Of a stretch of 41,301 nucleotides of DNA, positions 34,364-41,301 are shown one piece after another (the first letter of the stretch is position 1; each line of letters opens with the position of its first letter). Source of the DNA: Spirochaetota bacterium (GTDB lineage Bacteria; Spirochaetota; Spirochaetia; Treponematales; UBA12059). The stretch covers positions 1 to 41,301 of the forward strand of contig QKAK01000120.1 in assembly GCA_003247225.1 (NCBI GenBank), read 5' to 3'. The translations under genes were made by a program, and so were the position numbers. The notes beneath the pieces were generated by a model, which saw only the letters and a list, made by a program, of their open reading frames with translations, was not told the origin of the DNA and ran no database searches.

Positions 34364-35050
34364 ATGAAGAGATGGATAGCTATCGTCGCCTTGATGCTGG
34401 CGTTCGTTTCGGCAGCCTTCGCCGGGGACGTCGCGACGCTCGTCAACCTCGGCTTCTCTCCCGACTCGGCCTATTTCATGTTCGGCTTCTACGGGCTGAA
34501 CGTGGCGACCGATAAGCCGTACGCCGAGGTGTACCTGGTCGATACGGCCAAGAACGACTTCGTCTCGGGAGGCGCGTTCAAGGGGATGTACGGCGCGGAG
34601 CTCCAGCCCGGATGGGATCCGGCCGGCGGCTTCTACAAGCTGTTCTCCGACGCGACGCCGATGGCCAGGAAATACAGGATCGACCACCTGGCCCAGGGCA
34701 GGCTGGTCTACCTGCTGATCAACGGCGAGGACGGCCCGGACGCGCTGTCGTTCAAGGACTTCGACACCGGCGCCCAGTGGGACGTGGCGCTCAAGGAGAC
34801 CGTCGAGGAGAAGGCCGGCGCGATCTCCTCGTCGTTCGGCCTCGAGGTCTCGGTGGAGTCGGGCGGCAAGAAGTCGTCCGTCAAGGCGGGCAACCCGACG
34901 ATCAAGCGCAAGGGCGTGGCCAACTACACCATCCGCGAGATAATCGTCGCCCCGGACGGCAGGACCGTCGTCATGATCATCGAGAAGCTCGTGAAGAGCG
35001 CCGACGGCTCGTCCGTGCACTACATGGTCGAGACCTTCAGGCTGCCCTGA
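34364..35050 (+). CDS. DUF2259-like secreted protein
   Basis: A 228-aa exported protein with a signal peptide (1-20, ending AAFAGD). The mature N-terminus reads LVNLGFSPDSAYFMFGFYGL, then AYAEV-like and YLVDTAKNDFV strands; this pattern matches the predicted secreted DUF2259 family that I associate with treponemes. The second half contains a beta-rich region (FGLEVSVESGGKKSSVKAG, ANYTIREIIVAPDGRTVVMI). Function unknown; periplasmic. The ATG follows GGGGGAG. The gene stands alone between divergent and downstream units. Confidence 0.72.
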   Translation: MKRWIAIVALMLAFVSAAFAGDVATLVNLGFSPDSAYFMFGFYGLNVATDKPYAEVYLVDTAKNDFVSGGAFKGMYGAELQPGWDPAGGFYKLFSDATPMARKYRIDHLAQGRLVYLLINGEDGPDALSFKDFDTGAQWDVALKETVEEKAGAISSSFGLEVSVESGGKKSSVKAGNPTIKRKGVANYTIREIIVAPDGRTVVMIIEKLVKSADGSSVHYMVETFRLP

Positions 35051-35063
35051 CCCTCCGGCGCCG

Positions 35064-35091
35064 TTGAACAGGCGGCGTTATATCGTATAGA
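35064..35091 (+). promoter_or_regulatory. promoter of proS
   Basis: TTGAAC (35064-35069), a 16-bp spacer and TATAGA (35086-35091, in TATAGAAT). Predicted start about 35098, leaving a leader of about 95 nt. Confidence 0.6.
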
Positions 35092-35102
35092 ATCGTCTCG
35101 AT

Positions 35103-35139
35103 CGCGAGGCGCGGGTCCGATGCGGGCCGGCGCCTCGCG
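35103..35139 (+). promoter_or_regulatory. stem-loop in the proS leader
   Basis: CGCGAGGCGC (35103-35112) and GCGCCTCGCG (35130-35139) form a perfect ten-pair stem with a 17-base loop, within a few bases of the predicted transcription start. No T-box features are present. It may stabilise the 5' end or regulate proS. Confidence 0.45.
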
Positions 35140-35192
35140 GCGTAAACGCGGCGGCCGCTCGAGGCCGCCAAGCTCCCTTGCGAGGTACAGTC

Positions 35193-36680
35193 ATGGCAGA
35201 GAAGATCACTCCCCGGAGCGTCGACTACTCACAGTGGTATATCGACATCGTCCTCAACGCGAAGCTGGCGGACTACTCGCCGGTCAAGGGGTGCATGGTC
35301 ATCAGGCCGCGCGGCTACGCGATATGGGAGCGCCTCCAGGCCGAGCTCGACCGCCGCTTCAAGGCGACCGGCCACCAGAACGCCTATTTCCCGATGCTGA
35401 TACCGATGAGCTTCCTCAAGAAGGAAGCCGAGCACGTCGAGGGCTTCAGCCCCGAGCTGGCCGTGGTGACGCACGGCGGCGGCGAGAAGCTCGAGGAGCC
35501 CCTCGTCATCAGGCCGACGAGCGAGACCATCATCTGGAGCAAGTACCGCGACTGGATCCAGTCGTGGCGCGACCTGCCCCTCCTGTACAACCAGTGGGCC
35601 AACGTCGTCCGATGGGAGAAGCGCACCAGGCTGTTCCTGCGCACCGCGGAATTCCTCTGGCAGGAAGGCCATACCGCCCACGAGACGAAGGAAGAGGCGG
35701 TCAAGGAGACCGAGACGATGCTCGAGGTCTACAGGGCCTTCGCCGAGGAGTACCTCTGCCTGCCGGTCGTTGCCGGGCGAAAGAGCGACGCGGAGAAATT
35801 CGCCGGAGCGGTCGCCACGTATTCCATCGAGGCGATGATGCAGGATAAGAAGGCCCTGCAGGCCGGCACCAGCCACTTCCTCGGCCAGAATTTCGCCAAG
35901 GCCTTCGACGTGCAGTACCAGACCCGCGACGGCGGGCTCGACTACGTCTGGGCGACGAGCTGGGGCGTGTCGACGCGCCTGCTCGGCGCCATCATCATGA
36001 CCCACTCGGACGACAAGGGCCTCGTGCTGCCCCCCTCGCTCGCCAGCGAGGAGGTCGTCGTCGTGCCTATCTTCAAGACCGACAACAAGGCCGCCGTGCT
36101 CGAGTACGCCGGCAAGGTAGTGGACGCGCTCAAGGCCGACGGCCGCCGCGTAGTCTTCGATACCGACGACTCGTCGAGCCCCGGCTGGAAGTTCGCCGAG
36201 TGGGAGATGCGCGGCGTACCGATACGCATCGAGGCCGGCCCCAAGGACGCGGCCAACGGCACCGTCGTCATGGTGCGCCGCGATACCGGCGAGAAGACCT
36301 TCGTCAAGGTCGACGAGGCGCCGGCCAAGGCCCGAGAGACGCTCGCCGCGATGCAGAAGGACCTGCTCGAGAAGGCCAGGGCCTTCCAGGACGCCAACAC
36401 GAAGGACGTCGCCGACCGCGACGAGCTCGTATCCTTCTTCGGCAAGGAGAAGGGCAAGCTCGACGCCGACGGCGAGCTGCACGAGGGCACCGCCGAGGCC
36501 CCCGGCGGCTTCGCCCGCGGCCTATGGTGCGGCGGCCGCGACTGCGAGGCCAAGCTCAAGGCCGACATGAAGGTGACGATACGCAACCTGCCGTTCGGTC
36601 GGCAGGACGGCTGCGACGGCGCCTGCTGCCTCTGCGGCGCGCCGGCCAAGCACCGCGCGATCTTCGCCAGGTCGTACTGA
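35193..36680 (+). CDS. proS: prolyl-tRNA synthetase (archaeal/eukaryotic type)
   Basis: A 495-aa class II synthetase that charges tRNA-Pro with proline in the cytoplasm. It is the short type without the bacterial editing insert (INS): the N-terminus goes [20 protein letters not shown], then [15 protein letters not shown], motif 2 [20 protein letters not shown] followed by [10 protein letters not shown], and motif 3 [20 protein letters not shown]. The anticodon-binding domain follows, and the C-terminal zinc-binding-like region has Cys-rich strings ([23 protein letters not shown]). The ATG at 35193 has GAGG seven bases upstream; the GTG-type extension at 35178 is not needed. A strong terminator follows. 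Confidence 0.96.
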   Translation: MAEKITPRSVDYSQWYIDIVLNAKLADYSPVKGCMVIRPRGYAIWERLQAELDRRFKATGHQNAYFPMLIPMSFLKKEAEHVEGFSPELAVVTHGGGEKLEEPLVIRPTSETIIWSKYRDWIQSWRDLPLLYNQWANVVRWEKRTRLFLRTAEFLWQEGHTAHETKEEAVKETETMLEVYRAFAEEYLCLPVVAGRKSDAEKFAGAVATYSIEAMMQDKKALQAGTSHFLGQNFAKAFDVQYQTRDGGLDYVWATSWGVSTRLLGAIIMTHSDDKGLVLPPSLASEEVVVVPIFKTDNKAAVLEYAGKVVDALKADGRRVVFDTDDSSSPGWKFAEWEMRGVPIRIEAGPKDAANGTVVMVRRDTGEKTFVKVDEAPAKARETLAAMQKDLLEKARAFQDANTKDVADRDELVSFFGKEKGKLDADGELHEGTAEAPGGFARGLWCGGRDCEAKLKADMKVTIRNLPFGRQDGCDGACCLCGAPAKHRAIFARSY

Positions 36681-36703
36681 GACCGGCCCTAAGGGATAGA
36701 GCC

Positions 36704-36740
36704 GCCGCCCCGCGCCCGTCGCGGGGCGGCGTTTTCGTCT
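36704..36740 (+). terminator. rho-independent terminator of proS
   Basis: GCCGCCCCGC (36704-36713), a seven-base loop and GCGGGGCGGC (36721-36730), a perfect ten-pair stem followed by GTTTTCGTCTT. Confidence 0.85.
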
Positions 36741-36768
36741 TCCGGCATCGCCGTTCTCCTGATAGACT
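36740..36768 (+). promoter_or_regulatory. possible promoter of the lipoprotein gene
   Basis: TTCCGG (36740-36745), 17 bases, TAGACT (36763-36768), six bases, ATG at 36775. No Shine-Dalgarno precedes the ATG. Immediately after the proS terminator. Confidence 0.45.
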
Positions 36769-36774
36769 GGCGCC

Positions 36775-37926
36775 ATGACCGGACGATCTACTAGCCGAGC
36801 CTACGCGCCATGGTCCGCCGCCCTGCCCGCGGCGCTCGCGCTCATCGCCGTTTCGCTCCTCGCCTGCGCCGGGGACGGCGCTCCGCCCGAATCGGCGCCG
36901 GCTCCGGAGCCGGGCTTCGCGCTATCGCCCGGAGGGACGCTCGTACTGAGGGCGGACCGAACAGGCGGCTTCATCGAGCTGTCGGCGGCGGACGCCGGCG
37001 CGGCGCGGGCCGAGACGGTCTCGGAGCCCTTCCCGACGGCGGTCGCGGCCGCGACGATACAGCCGGTAACCGGCGGGGCCGTCGTCGCGGTGAACCGGAA
37101 AGGGCTCAGCGGCCTGACGATACGGCGGCCGGCTCCCGGAGGCGAGCCCGCCGCGGCCCGCGTCATGATCGATCCGATAGCGGGCGCGGAAGCCGAATTC
37201 GACGGGAGGACCGTGGCGCCGTCCTGGGCCTCGGGCGGCGAGGCCGTCTTCCTGCTGTATCGCCACCCGGTCTACGAGCTGGACGACCCGCGGTCCCCGC
37301 CCTCGGCGACGATAGCCGCCGACCTCGAGGGAGCCAGGGTCGTTCGGCCGGGCATCGGCGACGACGCCTTCGCCTCGTATCCGCTCGCCCCGGGCGAATG
37401 GCTCGCCCAATACCGCTCGGAGACCGACGAGCGGGTCTCGACGGCCTACGCGAGGCTGAGCCTCGACCCGGGAGCCCCGGAGTCGATACTGACGGCGGCC
37501 GTGAGCCGCGAGGACTTCGAGCGCCTCGTCGCCCCCGAGCCTATCGAGCGGGCCCCGCGGGCGCTGCGGACGGCGGCCGCCGCCGTCGCCGGCCCTATCC
37601 TGCTCGAGGCGCGCCTGCCCGACGGCTCGCGGCGGGCCTACGTACGCGGCGACCCGGGCCAGGCCGCGCCGGCCTGGGGCCATCTCGACGGCGACCGCGC
37701 CTGCGTGGCCACCGACGACTGGCGCGTCGCGCTGGCCGAGGGCGGCTCGGGCGACGTAGGAAGCCTCGCCCCGGTACCGCCCTATCCCGGCGCGACCGTC
37801 AGGGACGCGGTCCTGCTCGACGGGGCGCTGATACTGCTCTGGGAGGCGGGCTCCTTCCCCGAACTATGGGCGAGCGGCCTGATGATCGTCGACGCCCCTA
37901 TGAATACCGCCGACGGCGCGCTATAG
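36775..37926 (+). CDS. lipoprotein, unknown function
   Basis: A 383-aa protein with a signal peptide ending in a lipobox, IAVSLLAC (Cys about 31), and a Pro/Ala-rich linker (GAPPESAPAPEPG) after it, so it should be lipid-anchored. The rest is beta-rich with recurring blades (GGTLVLRADRTGGFIELSAA, GGAVVAVNRKGLSGLTIRR), suggesting a propeller-like fold. I recognise no family. It is the first gene of a likely operon with an outer-membrane-like protein and a two-part exporter: the next gene starts ten bases after its stop. Confidence 0.75.
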   Translation: MTGRSTSRAYAPWSAALPAALALIAVSLLACAGDGAPPESAPAPEPGFALSPGGTLVLRADRTGGFIELSAADAGAARAETVSEPFPTAVAAATIQPVTGGAVVAVNRKGLSGLTIRRPAPGGEPAAARVMIDPIAGAEAEFDGRTVAPSWASGGEAVFLLYRHPVYELDDPRSPPSATIAADLEGARVVRPGIGDDAFASYPLAPGEWLAQYRSETDERVSTAYARLSLDPGAPESILTAAVSREDFERLVAPEPIERAPRALRTAAAAVAGPILLEARLPDGSRRAYVRGDPGQAAPAWGHLDGDRACVATDDWRVALAEGGSGDVGSLAPVPPYPGATVRDAVLLDGALILLWEAGSFPELWASGLMIVDAPMNTADGAL

Positions 37927-37936
37927 TAGGGTTACG

Positions 37937-38599
37937 ATGAAGAGAATCGTATTGGCGGCCGCCCTGCTCGCGGCCGCGATCGCCTCGGCGGCCGCCTGGG
38001 ACCTCGAAGCGGCGTCGGGCCGCTTCGGCGTCGTCATAGTCAACAATCAGTACGACCCGCTGCCGCTCGTCCCGGTAACGAACACCCTGGGCGGCTCGGT
38101 GGCCATATCGTTCTCGAAGGGCTTCTTCCTGAGCCTCCAGCCGGCGCTCGACCTCTACTGGACGAACTACAAGTGGTACGAGGACCGGGCCGTACCGACC
38201 GAGTCCGAGACCGGCGAGGGCAATAACGCCTTCGTGCTCGGCTTCATCGTCGACCTGCCCCTGACCGCCAGCTTCCGCTTCGGCGAGCGCATCGGCGGCG
38301 CCTTCGGGCTCGGGCCCGCCTTCGTGCTGCGGGCCTCCTTCAAGAACGACGCGACGGCGGGCGTCGAGGACGCGATGGCCGCCAACCTGGCGGCTATAGC
38401 GTCGTACTTCTGGGCCGACGGCCGCTGGTTCTACCCGTCCGCCTCGCTGCGCTTCGACGTGTACCTCCAGCAGAATTTCACCTTCGCGTTCGGCGTGCGC
38501 GGGCTCATGCCTATCTATAACGCGTGGACCGGCAACGAGCATCTCTTCGACGAGGGCATGCTGCACGTGACCATGGCCATGTACGTCGGGCTCGAATGA
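37937..38599 (+). CDS. outer-membrane-type exported protein
   Basis: A 220-aa protein with a signal peptide (1-21, ASAAAWD). The mature part alternates hydrophobic and polar residues over strand-length stretches (SVAISFSKGFFLSLQPALDL, FVLGFIVDLPLTASFRF, GAFGLGPAFVLRASF, SLRFDVYLQQNFTFAFGVRG) and ends HVTMAMYVGLE with near-terminal aromatics, as in small outer-membrane barrels. Function unknown. AGGG lies five bases before the ATG. Its stop overlaps the start of the exporter gene by ATGA, so translation is coupled. Confidence 0.75.
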   Translation: MKRIVLAAALLAAAIASAAAWDLEAASGRFGVVIVNNQYDPLPLVPVTNTLGGSVAISFSKGFFLSLQPALDLYWTNYKWYEDRAVPTESETGEGNNAFVLGFIVDLPLTASFRFGERIGGAFGLGPAFVLRASFKNDATAGVEDAMAANLAAIASYFWADGRWFYPSASLRFDVYLQQNFTFAFGVRGLMPIYNAWTGNEHLFDEGMLHVTMAMYVGLE

Positions 38600-39384
38600 C
38601 GCGGGACTACGATAGCGGCGTAGACGACGCCCTCAGGCTGTCGGCCGAGGCCGCGCGCATCGTGCTCGAGTCGGGAGGGGAGACCTACCGGGCCGAGGAC
38701 GTGATGTCCGCCGTAGCCTCGTCGCTCGGCGCGCTCGAGCCCGAGGCGTTCGCGACGCCGACCGGCTTCATGGCGTCGTGCGACGACGAGTACGGCCGCG
38801 GCAGGGCCGTCATCAGGCGCATACGCAAGCACCAGCTGAACCTGGACAAGATAGCCCGCGTCAACGCCCTGGCGCGGGACGCCGTGGCCGGCAGGCTCGA
38901 TAGGGACGGGATAGAGCGCGAGCTGTGCGCGATAGACGCCCTCGGGGCCTATCCGCGGCCGCTGCCGGACCTCGGCGCCGCCTTCGTCACCGGCTTCTTC
39001 TGCCTGCTGTTCGGCGGCGCCTGGAACGACGCGCTGGTCTCCGCGGGCATCGGCCTCGTCATAGGCAAGATAACGTCCGCGCTCGGGAGCATGAAGCTGT
39101 CGGTGTTCTTCTCGAACATAATCGGCGGCGCCTTCGCCGCGACCGTCGCCATCGGCGCCGCGGCCGTCGGCGTCGCCGGCGATACCGACGCGATGATCAT
39201 CGGCTCCATCATGCTGCTCGTGCCGGGCGTGCTGATAGTCAACGCCATCCGGGACCTGATAGCCGGCGACCTGGTGGCCGGCATCGCCCGGGCGGCCGAC
39301 GCGTTCATCTCGGCCGCCGGCATATCGATCGGCGTAGGGCTGGCACTGCAGCTGGCCCTGCTGTTCCCCGGGCTGGCGCCGTGA
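38596..39384 (+). CDS. ThrE-type threonine/serine exporter, N-terminal subunit (DUF1212)
   Basis: A 262-aa protein with the N-terminal half of the ThrE exporter family. The soluble start (ARIVLESGGETYRAEDVM, then FATPTGFMAS) is the conserved cytoplasmic DUF1212 segment, and about five helices follow (FVTGFFCLLFGGAW, FFSNIIGGAFAATVAIGAAA, SIMLLVPGVLIVNAIRDL). It probably exports serine, threonine or a similar small metabolite in complex with the next gene product. The ATG at 38596 overlaps the upstream stop, which I prefer to the longer open frame. ThrE of Corynebacterium is a single chain; here it is split. Confidence 0.87.
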   Translation: MTRDYDSGVDDALRLSAEAARIVLESGGETYRAEDVMSAVASSLGALEPEAFATPTGFMASCDDEYGRGRAVIRRIRKHQLNLDKIARVNALARDAVAGRLDRDGIERELCAIDALGAYPRPLPDLGAAFVTGFFCLLFGGAWNDALVSAGIGLVIGKITSALGSMKLSVFFSNIIGGAFAATVAIGAAAVGVAGDTDAMIIGSIMLLVPGVLIVNAIRDLIAGDLVAGIARAADAFISAAGISIGVGLALQLALLFPGLAP

Positions 39385-39878
39385 GCGGCCAGGCTATCCA
39401 GCTGGCCTGGGCCTTCCTGGCCACCCTCGGTTTCGGGGTGCTGTTCAGGGCCCCTCTCCGCGACCTGCCGTTCGCCGCCCTCGGCGGGGCCGTCTCGTGG
39501 GGCGCTTACCTGGCCGTCAAGGCCTATACCGGCTCCGACAGCCTGTCGTACTTCGCCGCGAGCGTCGCGGTCGGCCTGTACGCGGAGGCCATGGCGGCCT
39601 GCCTCAAGCGGCCGGCCACCCTGTTCATCCTGTCCGCGATCATCCCCCTCGTTCCGGGAGCCGGCATGTACCGCACCATGCTCGAGGCGGTCAACGGCCG
39701 GGCGGCGGCCTCGGCGAGCGTCGGCTTCGAGACGCTGACGCTGGCCGGGGCCATAGCCGGCGGCCTGGCCGTAGCGTCGGCGGCGTCCAGGATACTCTGG
39801 CTCAAGAAGCCTCGGCTGCCTCGCCGCCCCGGACGGGCGAAGCCGCGAGCCGCCCGCCCGAGCCCGCCTCAGCCCTGA
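39381..39878 (+). CDS. ThrE-type exporter, C-terminal subunit (DUF3815/YjjB-like)
   Basis: A 165-aa membrane protein with about four to five helices (AWAFLATLGFGVLFRAP, ALGGAVSWGAYLAVKAY, LFILSAIIPLVPGAGMYRTM, LTLAGAIAGGLAVASAASRI). The P-x-V-P-G-x-G-x-Y string is the family signature, corresponding to the C-terminal half of ThrE. The start is a GTG at 39381 overlapping the stop of the N-terminal subunit (GTGA), so the pair is coupled. Its basic Pro-rich C-terminus overlaps the end of the convergent hemolysin III gene by ten bases. Confidence 0.85.
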   Translation: MSGQAIQLAWAFLATLGFGVLFRAPLRDLPFAALGGAVSWGAYLAVKAYTGSDSLSYFAASVAVGLYAEAMAACLKRPATLFILSAIIPLVPGAGMYRTMLEAVNGRAAASASVGFETLTLAGAIAGGLAVASAASRILWLKKPRLPRRPGRAKPRAARPSPPQP

Positions 39879-40540
39879 GGCAGCAGCGCCAGCACCGCGA
39901 AGAAATGGAGCGTGGCGCCGGCGCCGACGAATAGGTGCCACGCCGGATGGGTCCAGCACCGCCGCTTGAGCAGGTAGAAGGCCGCTCCGACCGTATAGGC
40001 GACGCCGCCGGCGACGAGATACCGCAGGACGGAGGCGTCGACGGCCGCCGCGAGCGGCTTCCACGCGAAGACGATGATCCATCCCATCAGCACGTAGGCC
40101 GCGGTCGACACGAACTTCATCTTGCCCGTCAGGAAGGGCTTGAGCGCTATGCCGAGGGCGGCGGCGCCCCAGATGACGCCGAACACGACCCACCCTATCG
40201 TCGGCCTCAGGGCGGTCAGCGCGAACGGCGTGTAGGTACCGGCAATCAGGAGGTAAACCGACGAGTGATCGATGACCCGGAGGACCTTCTTGGCCCTCGG
40301 GGCGGCGACGGCGTGGTATATCGTCGACATGGTGAATAGCACGACGGCGCTGGCGCCGAATATGGTGAACGAGACGACGTGCCACGCGTCTCCGCGCGTC
40401 GCGGCCGATACGATAAGCACGACGAGCCCGGCCACGGACAGGAGGGCCCAGACGCCGTGCGTAATGGCGTTGGCGATTTCCTCGCCGAGCGGATAGCGGG
40501 CTGGGGAGACTACTGGAGCTGAATATGCGCGATCTGACAT
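39869..40540 (-). CDS. hemolysin III / PAQR family membrane protein
   Basis: A 223-aa seven-helix protein of the hemolysin III (TrhA/YqfA, PAQR) family. Key residues are visible: EEIANAITHGVWALLSVAG, MSTIYHAV (metal-binding His with Ser), IDHSSVYLLIAGTYTPFAL with a conserved Asp, and the final WTHPAWHLFVGAGATLHFFA with the two remaining His ligands. The family is linked to membrane-fluidity control in some bacteria and to cytolysis in Bacillus cereus. AAAGG lies six bases before the ATG. No strong promoter is found just upstream; transcription may read through the terminator at 40628-40663 from the sigma-54 promoter. Confidence 0.92.
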   Translation of the reverse strand: MSDRAYSAPVVSPARYPLGEEIANAITHGVWALLSVAGLVVLIVSAATRGDAWHVVSFTIFGASAVVLFTMSTIYHAVAAPRAKKVLRVIDHSSVYLLIAGTYTPFALTALRPTIGWVVFGVIWGAAALGIALKPFLTGKMKFVSTAAYVLMGWIIVFAWKPLAAAVDASVLRYLVAGGVAYTVGAAFYLLKRRCWTHPAWHLFVGAGATLHFFAVLALLPQG

Positions 40541-40627
40541 GTGCGACCTTTCGGGGACGGCGTCGAGCGCCGCGTCCTTGCCATGTTCGACCGCGGCAGC
40601 CCGGCGAGGTTGCGCCGGCCCCGGAGC

Positions 40628-40663
40628 AAAAAAAAAGCGGAACGTCGGCCCTGACGCTCCGCT
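40628..40663 (-). terminator. strong rho-independent terminator
   Basis: On the minus strand AGCGGAGCGTC (40653-40663) pairs with GACGTTCCGCT (40636-40646) as 11 pairs with one G-U, loop six bases, followed by nine Ts (40628-40636). It ends a minus-strand transcript for which no protein-coding gene exists within 400 bp upstream. Confidence 0.9.
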
Positions 40664-40769
40664 ATCTCGGATGCACGATATTTACATCATCCCGTTTTTT
40701 TAACTCGACTTGTATACATCACTTGTTTACCTATCACATTCTTACATAGCTTGGGATACAACCAACCAC
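40628..40769 (-). ncRNA. candidate sigma-54-dependent small RNA
   Basis: About 142 nt between a predicted -24/-12 start at 40769 and the intrinsic terminator. The stretch has stops in all frames (for example AUGUAA near the 5' end) and no ribosome site, so it looks noncoding. It contains two near-repeats GTGATAGGTAAACAAG and GTGATGTATACAAG (about 40711-40738) and a small hairpin CGGGATG / CATCCG upstream of the terminator. The long U tail is of the Hfq-binding type. An alternative is that this is an attenuated leader of the hemolysin III gene, which starts 88 bases beyond the terminator. Confidence 0.6.
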
Positions 40770-40779
40770 ATTCCTGTAG

Positions 40780-40795
40780 TGCAAGAAACGTGCCA
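40780..40795 (-). promoter_or_regulatory. sigma-54 promoter, exact consensus
   Basis: The minus strand reads TGGCACGTTTCTTGCA, which matches the sigma-54 consensus TGGCACG-N4-TTGCA at every defined position. Predicted start at 40769. Confidence 0.88.
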
Positions 40796-40851
40796 AGGTC
40801 GAGATCGGCTTTGATGATTCTATTTTATTATATTTAAAGGAATTATCTTTT

Positions 40852-40883
40852 CGACAACTATTGACGTGGCGACAATGTTGTCG
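40852..40883. promoter_or_regulatory. paired dyads, candidate activator (UAS) sites
   Basis: CGACAA-CTA-TTGACG (40852-40866, one mismatch) and CGACAA-TG-TTGTCG (40870-40883, perfect) are about 18 bp apart centre to centre and 83-115 bp upstream of the predicted small-RNA start, the usual place for sigma-54 enhancer sites. Confidence 0.6.
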
Positions 40884-41069
40884 AATTATTGCGTTGAAAG
40901 GTGACACGAGACAGCTACCCGGCTCGTATTTTATTTTTAAATAACAACTTACTAGCAATGCAAGGAATTTTGCTTATGTCGAATTTTGCACACCCCATTG
41001 GTCCGGCGATTCGAGTCGGAGGCGACGACAGACAGGATCCTAGACGTTACGTCCCGCCCGAAATCCGGC
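40884..41069. other. AT-rich intergenic region between regulator and UAS
   Basis: No gene seen. Contains the AT-rich stretch around 40925-40945 (possible bend site). No terminator was recognised directly after the regulator stop. Confidence 0.4.
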
Positions 41070-41301
41070 TCAGGCGTCGTCCTCGACGCGGAGCTTGATG
41101 CGACGGTTCAAGGCCGTCCTGGACAGGCCCAAGAGGCCGGCGGCTACGCCCTGGTTACCGCCCGAGCGCGCCAAGGCCTCCTCGATCAGCGCGTCGGAGG
41201 CCTCGCGGATGGTCGGCAGGGTGGTCAGCGCGGAGAACACGTTCTTGGCGACCGGAGACGCGGCGACCGGCCGCGCTCCCGGCTTGAACACCCGGCGCCG
41301 G
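41070..41301 (-). CDS. Fis-type regulator, C-terminal part (runs off right edge)
   Basis: The minus strand is open from the window edge to a stop at 41070. The last 50 residues, EASDALIEEALARSGGNQGVAAGLLGLSRTALNRRIKLR, are the Fis-type helix-turn-helix found at the C-terminus of NtrC-family sigma-54 activators. The ATG at 41291 is probably internal; the AAA+ domain should lie beyond the edge. Just downstream lie paired dyad sites and an exact sigma-54 promoter, so this protein is the likely activator of the small RNA and of itself. Confidence 0.8.
   Translation of the reverse strand, partial: RRRVFKPGARPVAASPVAKNVFSALTTLPTIREASDALIEEALARSGGNQGVAAGLLGLSRTALNRRIKLRVEDDA

Noticed and set aside
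35098-35192. T-box riboswitch before proS
   Set aside because: The leader is only about 95 nt, with no specifier-loop or antiterminator sequence (no UGGN-type bulge and no terminator).
40866-40883. Second sigma-54 promoter on the plus strand (TGGCGACAATGTTGTC)
   Set aside because: The -12 box has GT in place of GC and the sequence is better explained as the perfect dyad CGACAA-TG-TTGTCG.
40734-40958. 74-codon ORF on the minus strand in the small-RNA region
   Set aside because: It spans the sigma-54 promoter and dyad sites, has no ribosome site and would not be fully inside the predicted transcript.

Overview
This GC-rich window (roughly two thirds G+C in genes, AT-rich between operons) looks chromosomal. 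It comes from a diderm bacterium with lipoproteins, outer-membrane-type barrels, TonB and NhaC. A Spirochaetota (Treponema-like, high-GC) origin is my best guess, from the relaxed lipoboxes, an Nqr cluster with compact subunits, an archaeal-type ProRS, a DUF2259-like exported protein and a large acidic/TM/TPR protein that resembles periplasmic flagellar collar proteins. This is inference; no rRNA is present to test it.

Layout. (1) 1-2.5 kb: an MFS transporter read off the left edge from a sigma-54 promoter, divergent from a PAS-AAA-HTH sigma-54 activator. (2) 2.5-7 kb: a four-gene envelope operon on the minus strand (HKD phospholipase D-like lipoprotein, two small exported proteins, patatin with a C-terminal barrel-like region). 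(3) 7-11.4 kb: an M29 aminopeptidase and a large delta-60-repeat lipoprotein. (4) 11.5-12.6 kb: a strong promoter, a cobalamin riboswitch and a lone, frameshifted tonB. (5) 12.6-15.3 kb: an M20 peptidase/NhaC operon. (6) 15.4-18.2 kb: a small membrane protein and a divergent SecA2-like ATPase. (7) 18.3-20.3 kb: a GH13 amylase with its TetR gene and operator. (8) 20.4-24.8 kb: nqrBCDEF without nqrA, plus an unknown Cys/His protein. (9) 24.8-28.8 kb: a YihY-cNMP fusion, a phosphodiesterase, a DUF4230-like protein, a THEP1-like NTPase and an exported CBM48-like protein. (10) 28.9-32.2 kb: a frameshifted TPR protein. (11) 32.2-32.5 kb: a nested pair of tRNA-Val(CAC) copies. (12) 32.8-36.7 kb: polyprenol/diacylglycerol kinase, membrane protein, DUF2259-like protein and proS. 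(13) 36.8-39.9 kb: a lipoprotein, an outer-membrane-like protein and a split ThrE-type exporter. (14) 39.9-41.3 kb: a hemolysin III family protein, a probable sigma-54-dependent small RNA and the C-terminus of a Fis-type regulator.

The most unusual signals are three. First, one tRNA-Val gene, carried in a palindromic 147-bp unit, sits inside the anticodon stem of a second copy; both have 12-bp acceptor-stem extensions that differ in sequence yet pair perfectly. Second, an exact-consensus -24/-12 promoter lies downstream of paired dyad sites and an activator gene, and leads to about 140 nt of noncoding sequence and a strong terminator. Third, a -35/-10/ATG arrangement recurs that predicts leaderless mRNAs for several genes. 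Two genes (tonB and the TPR protein) carry frameshifts that could be real or sequencing errors.
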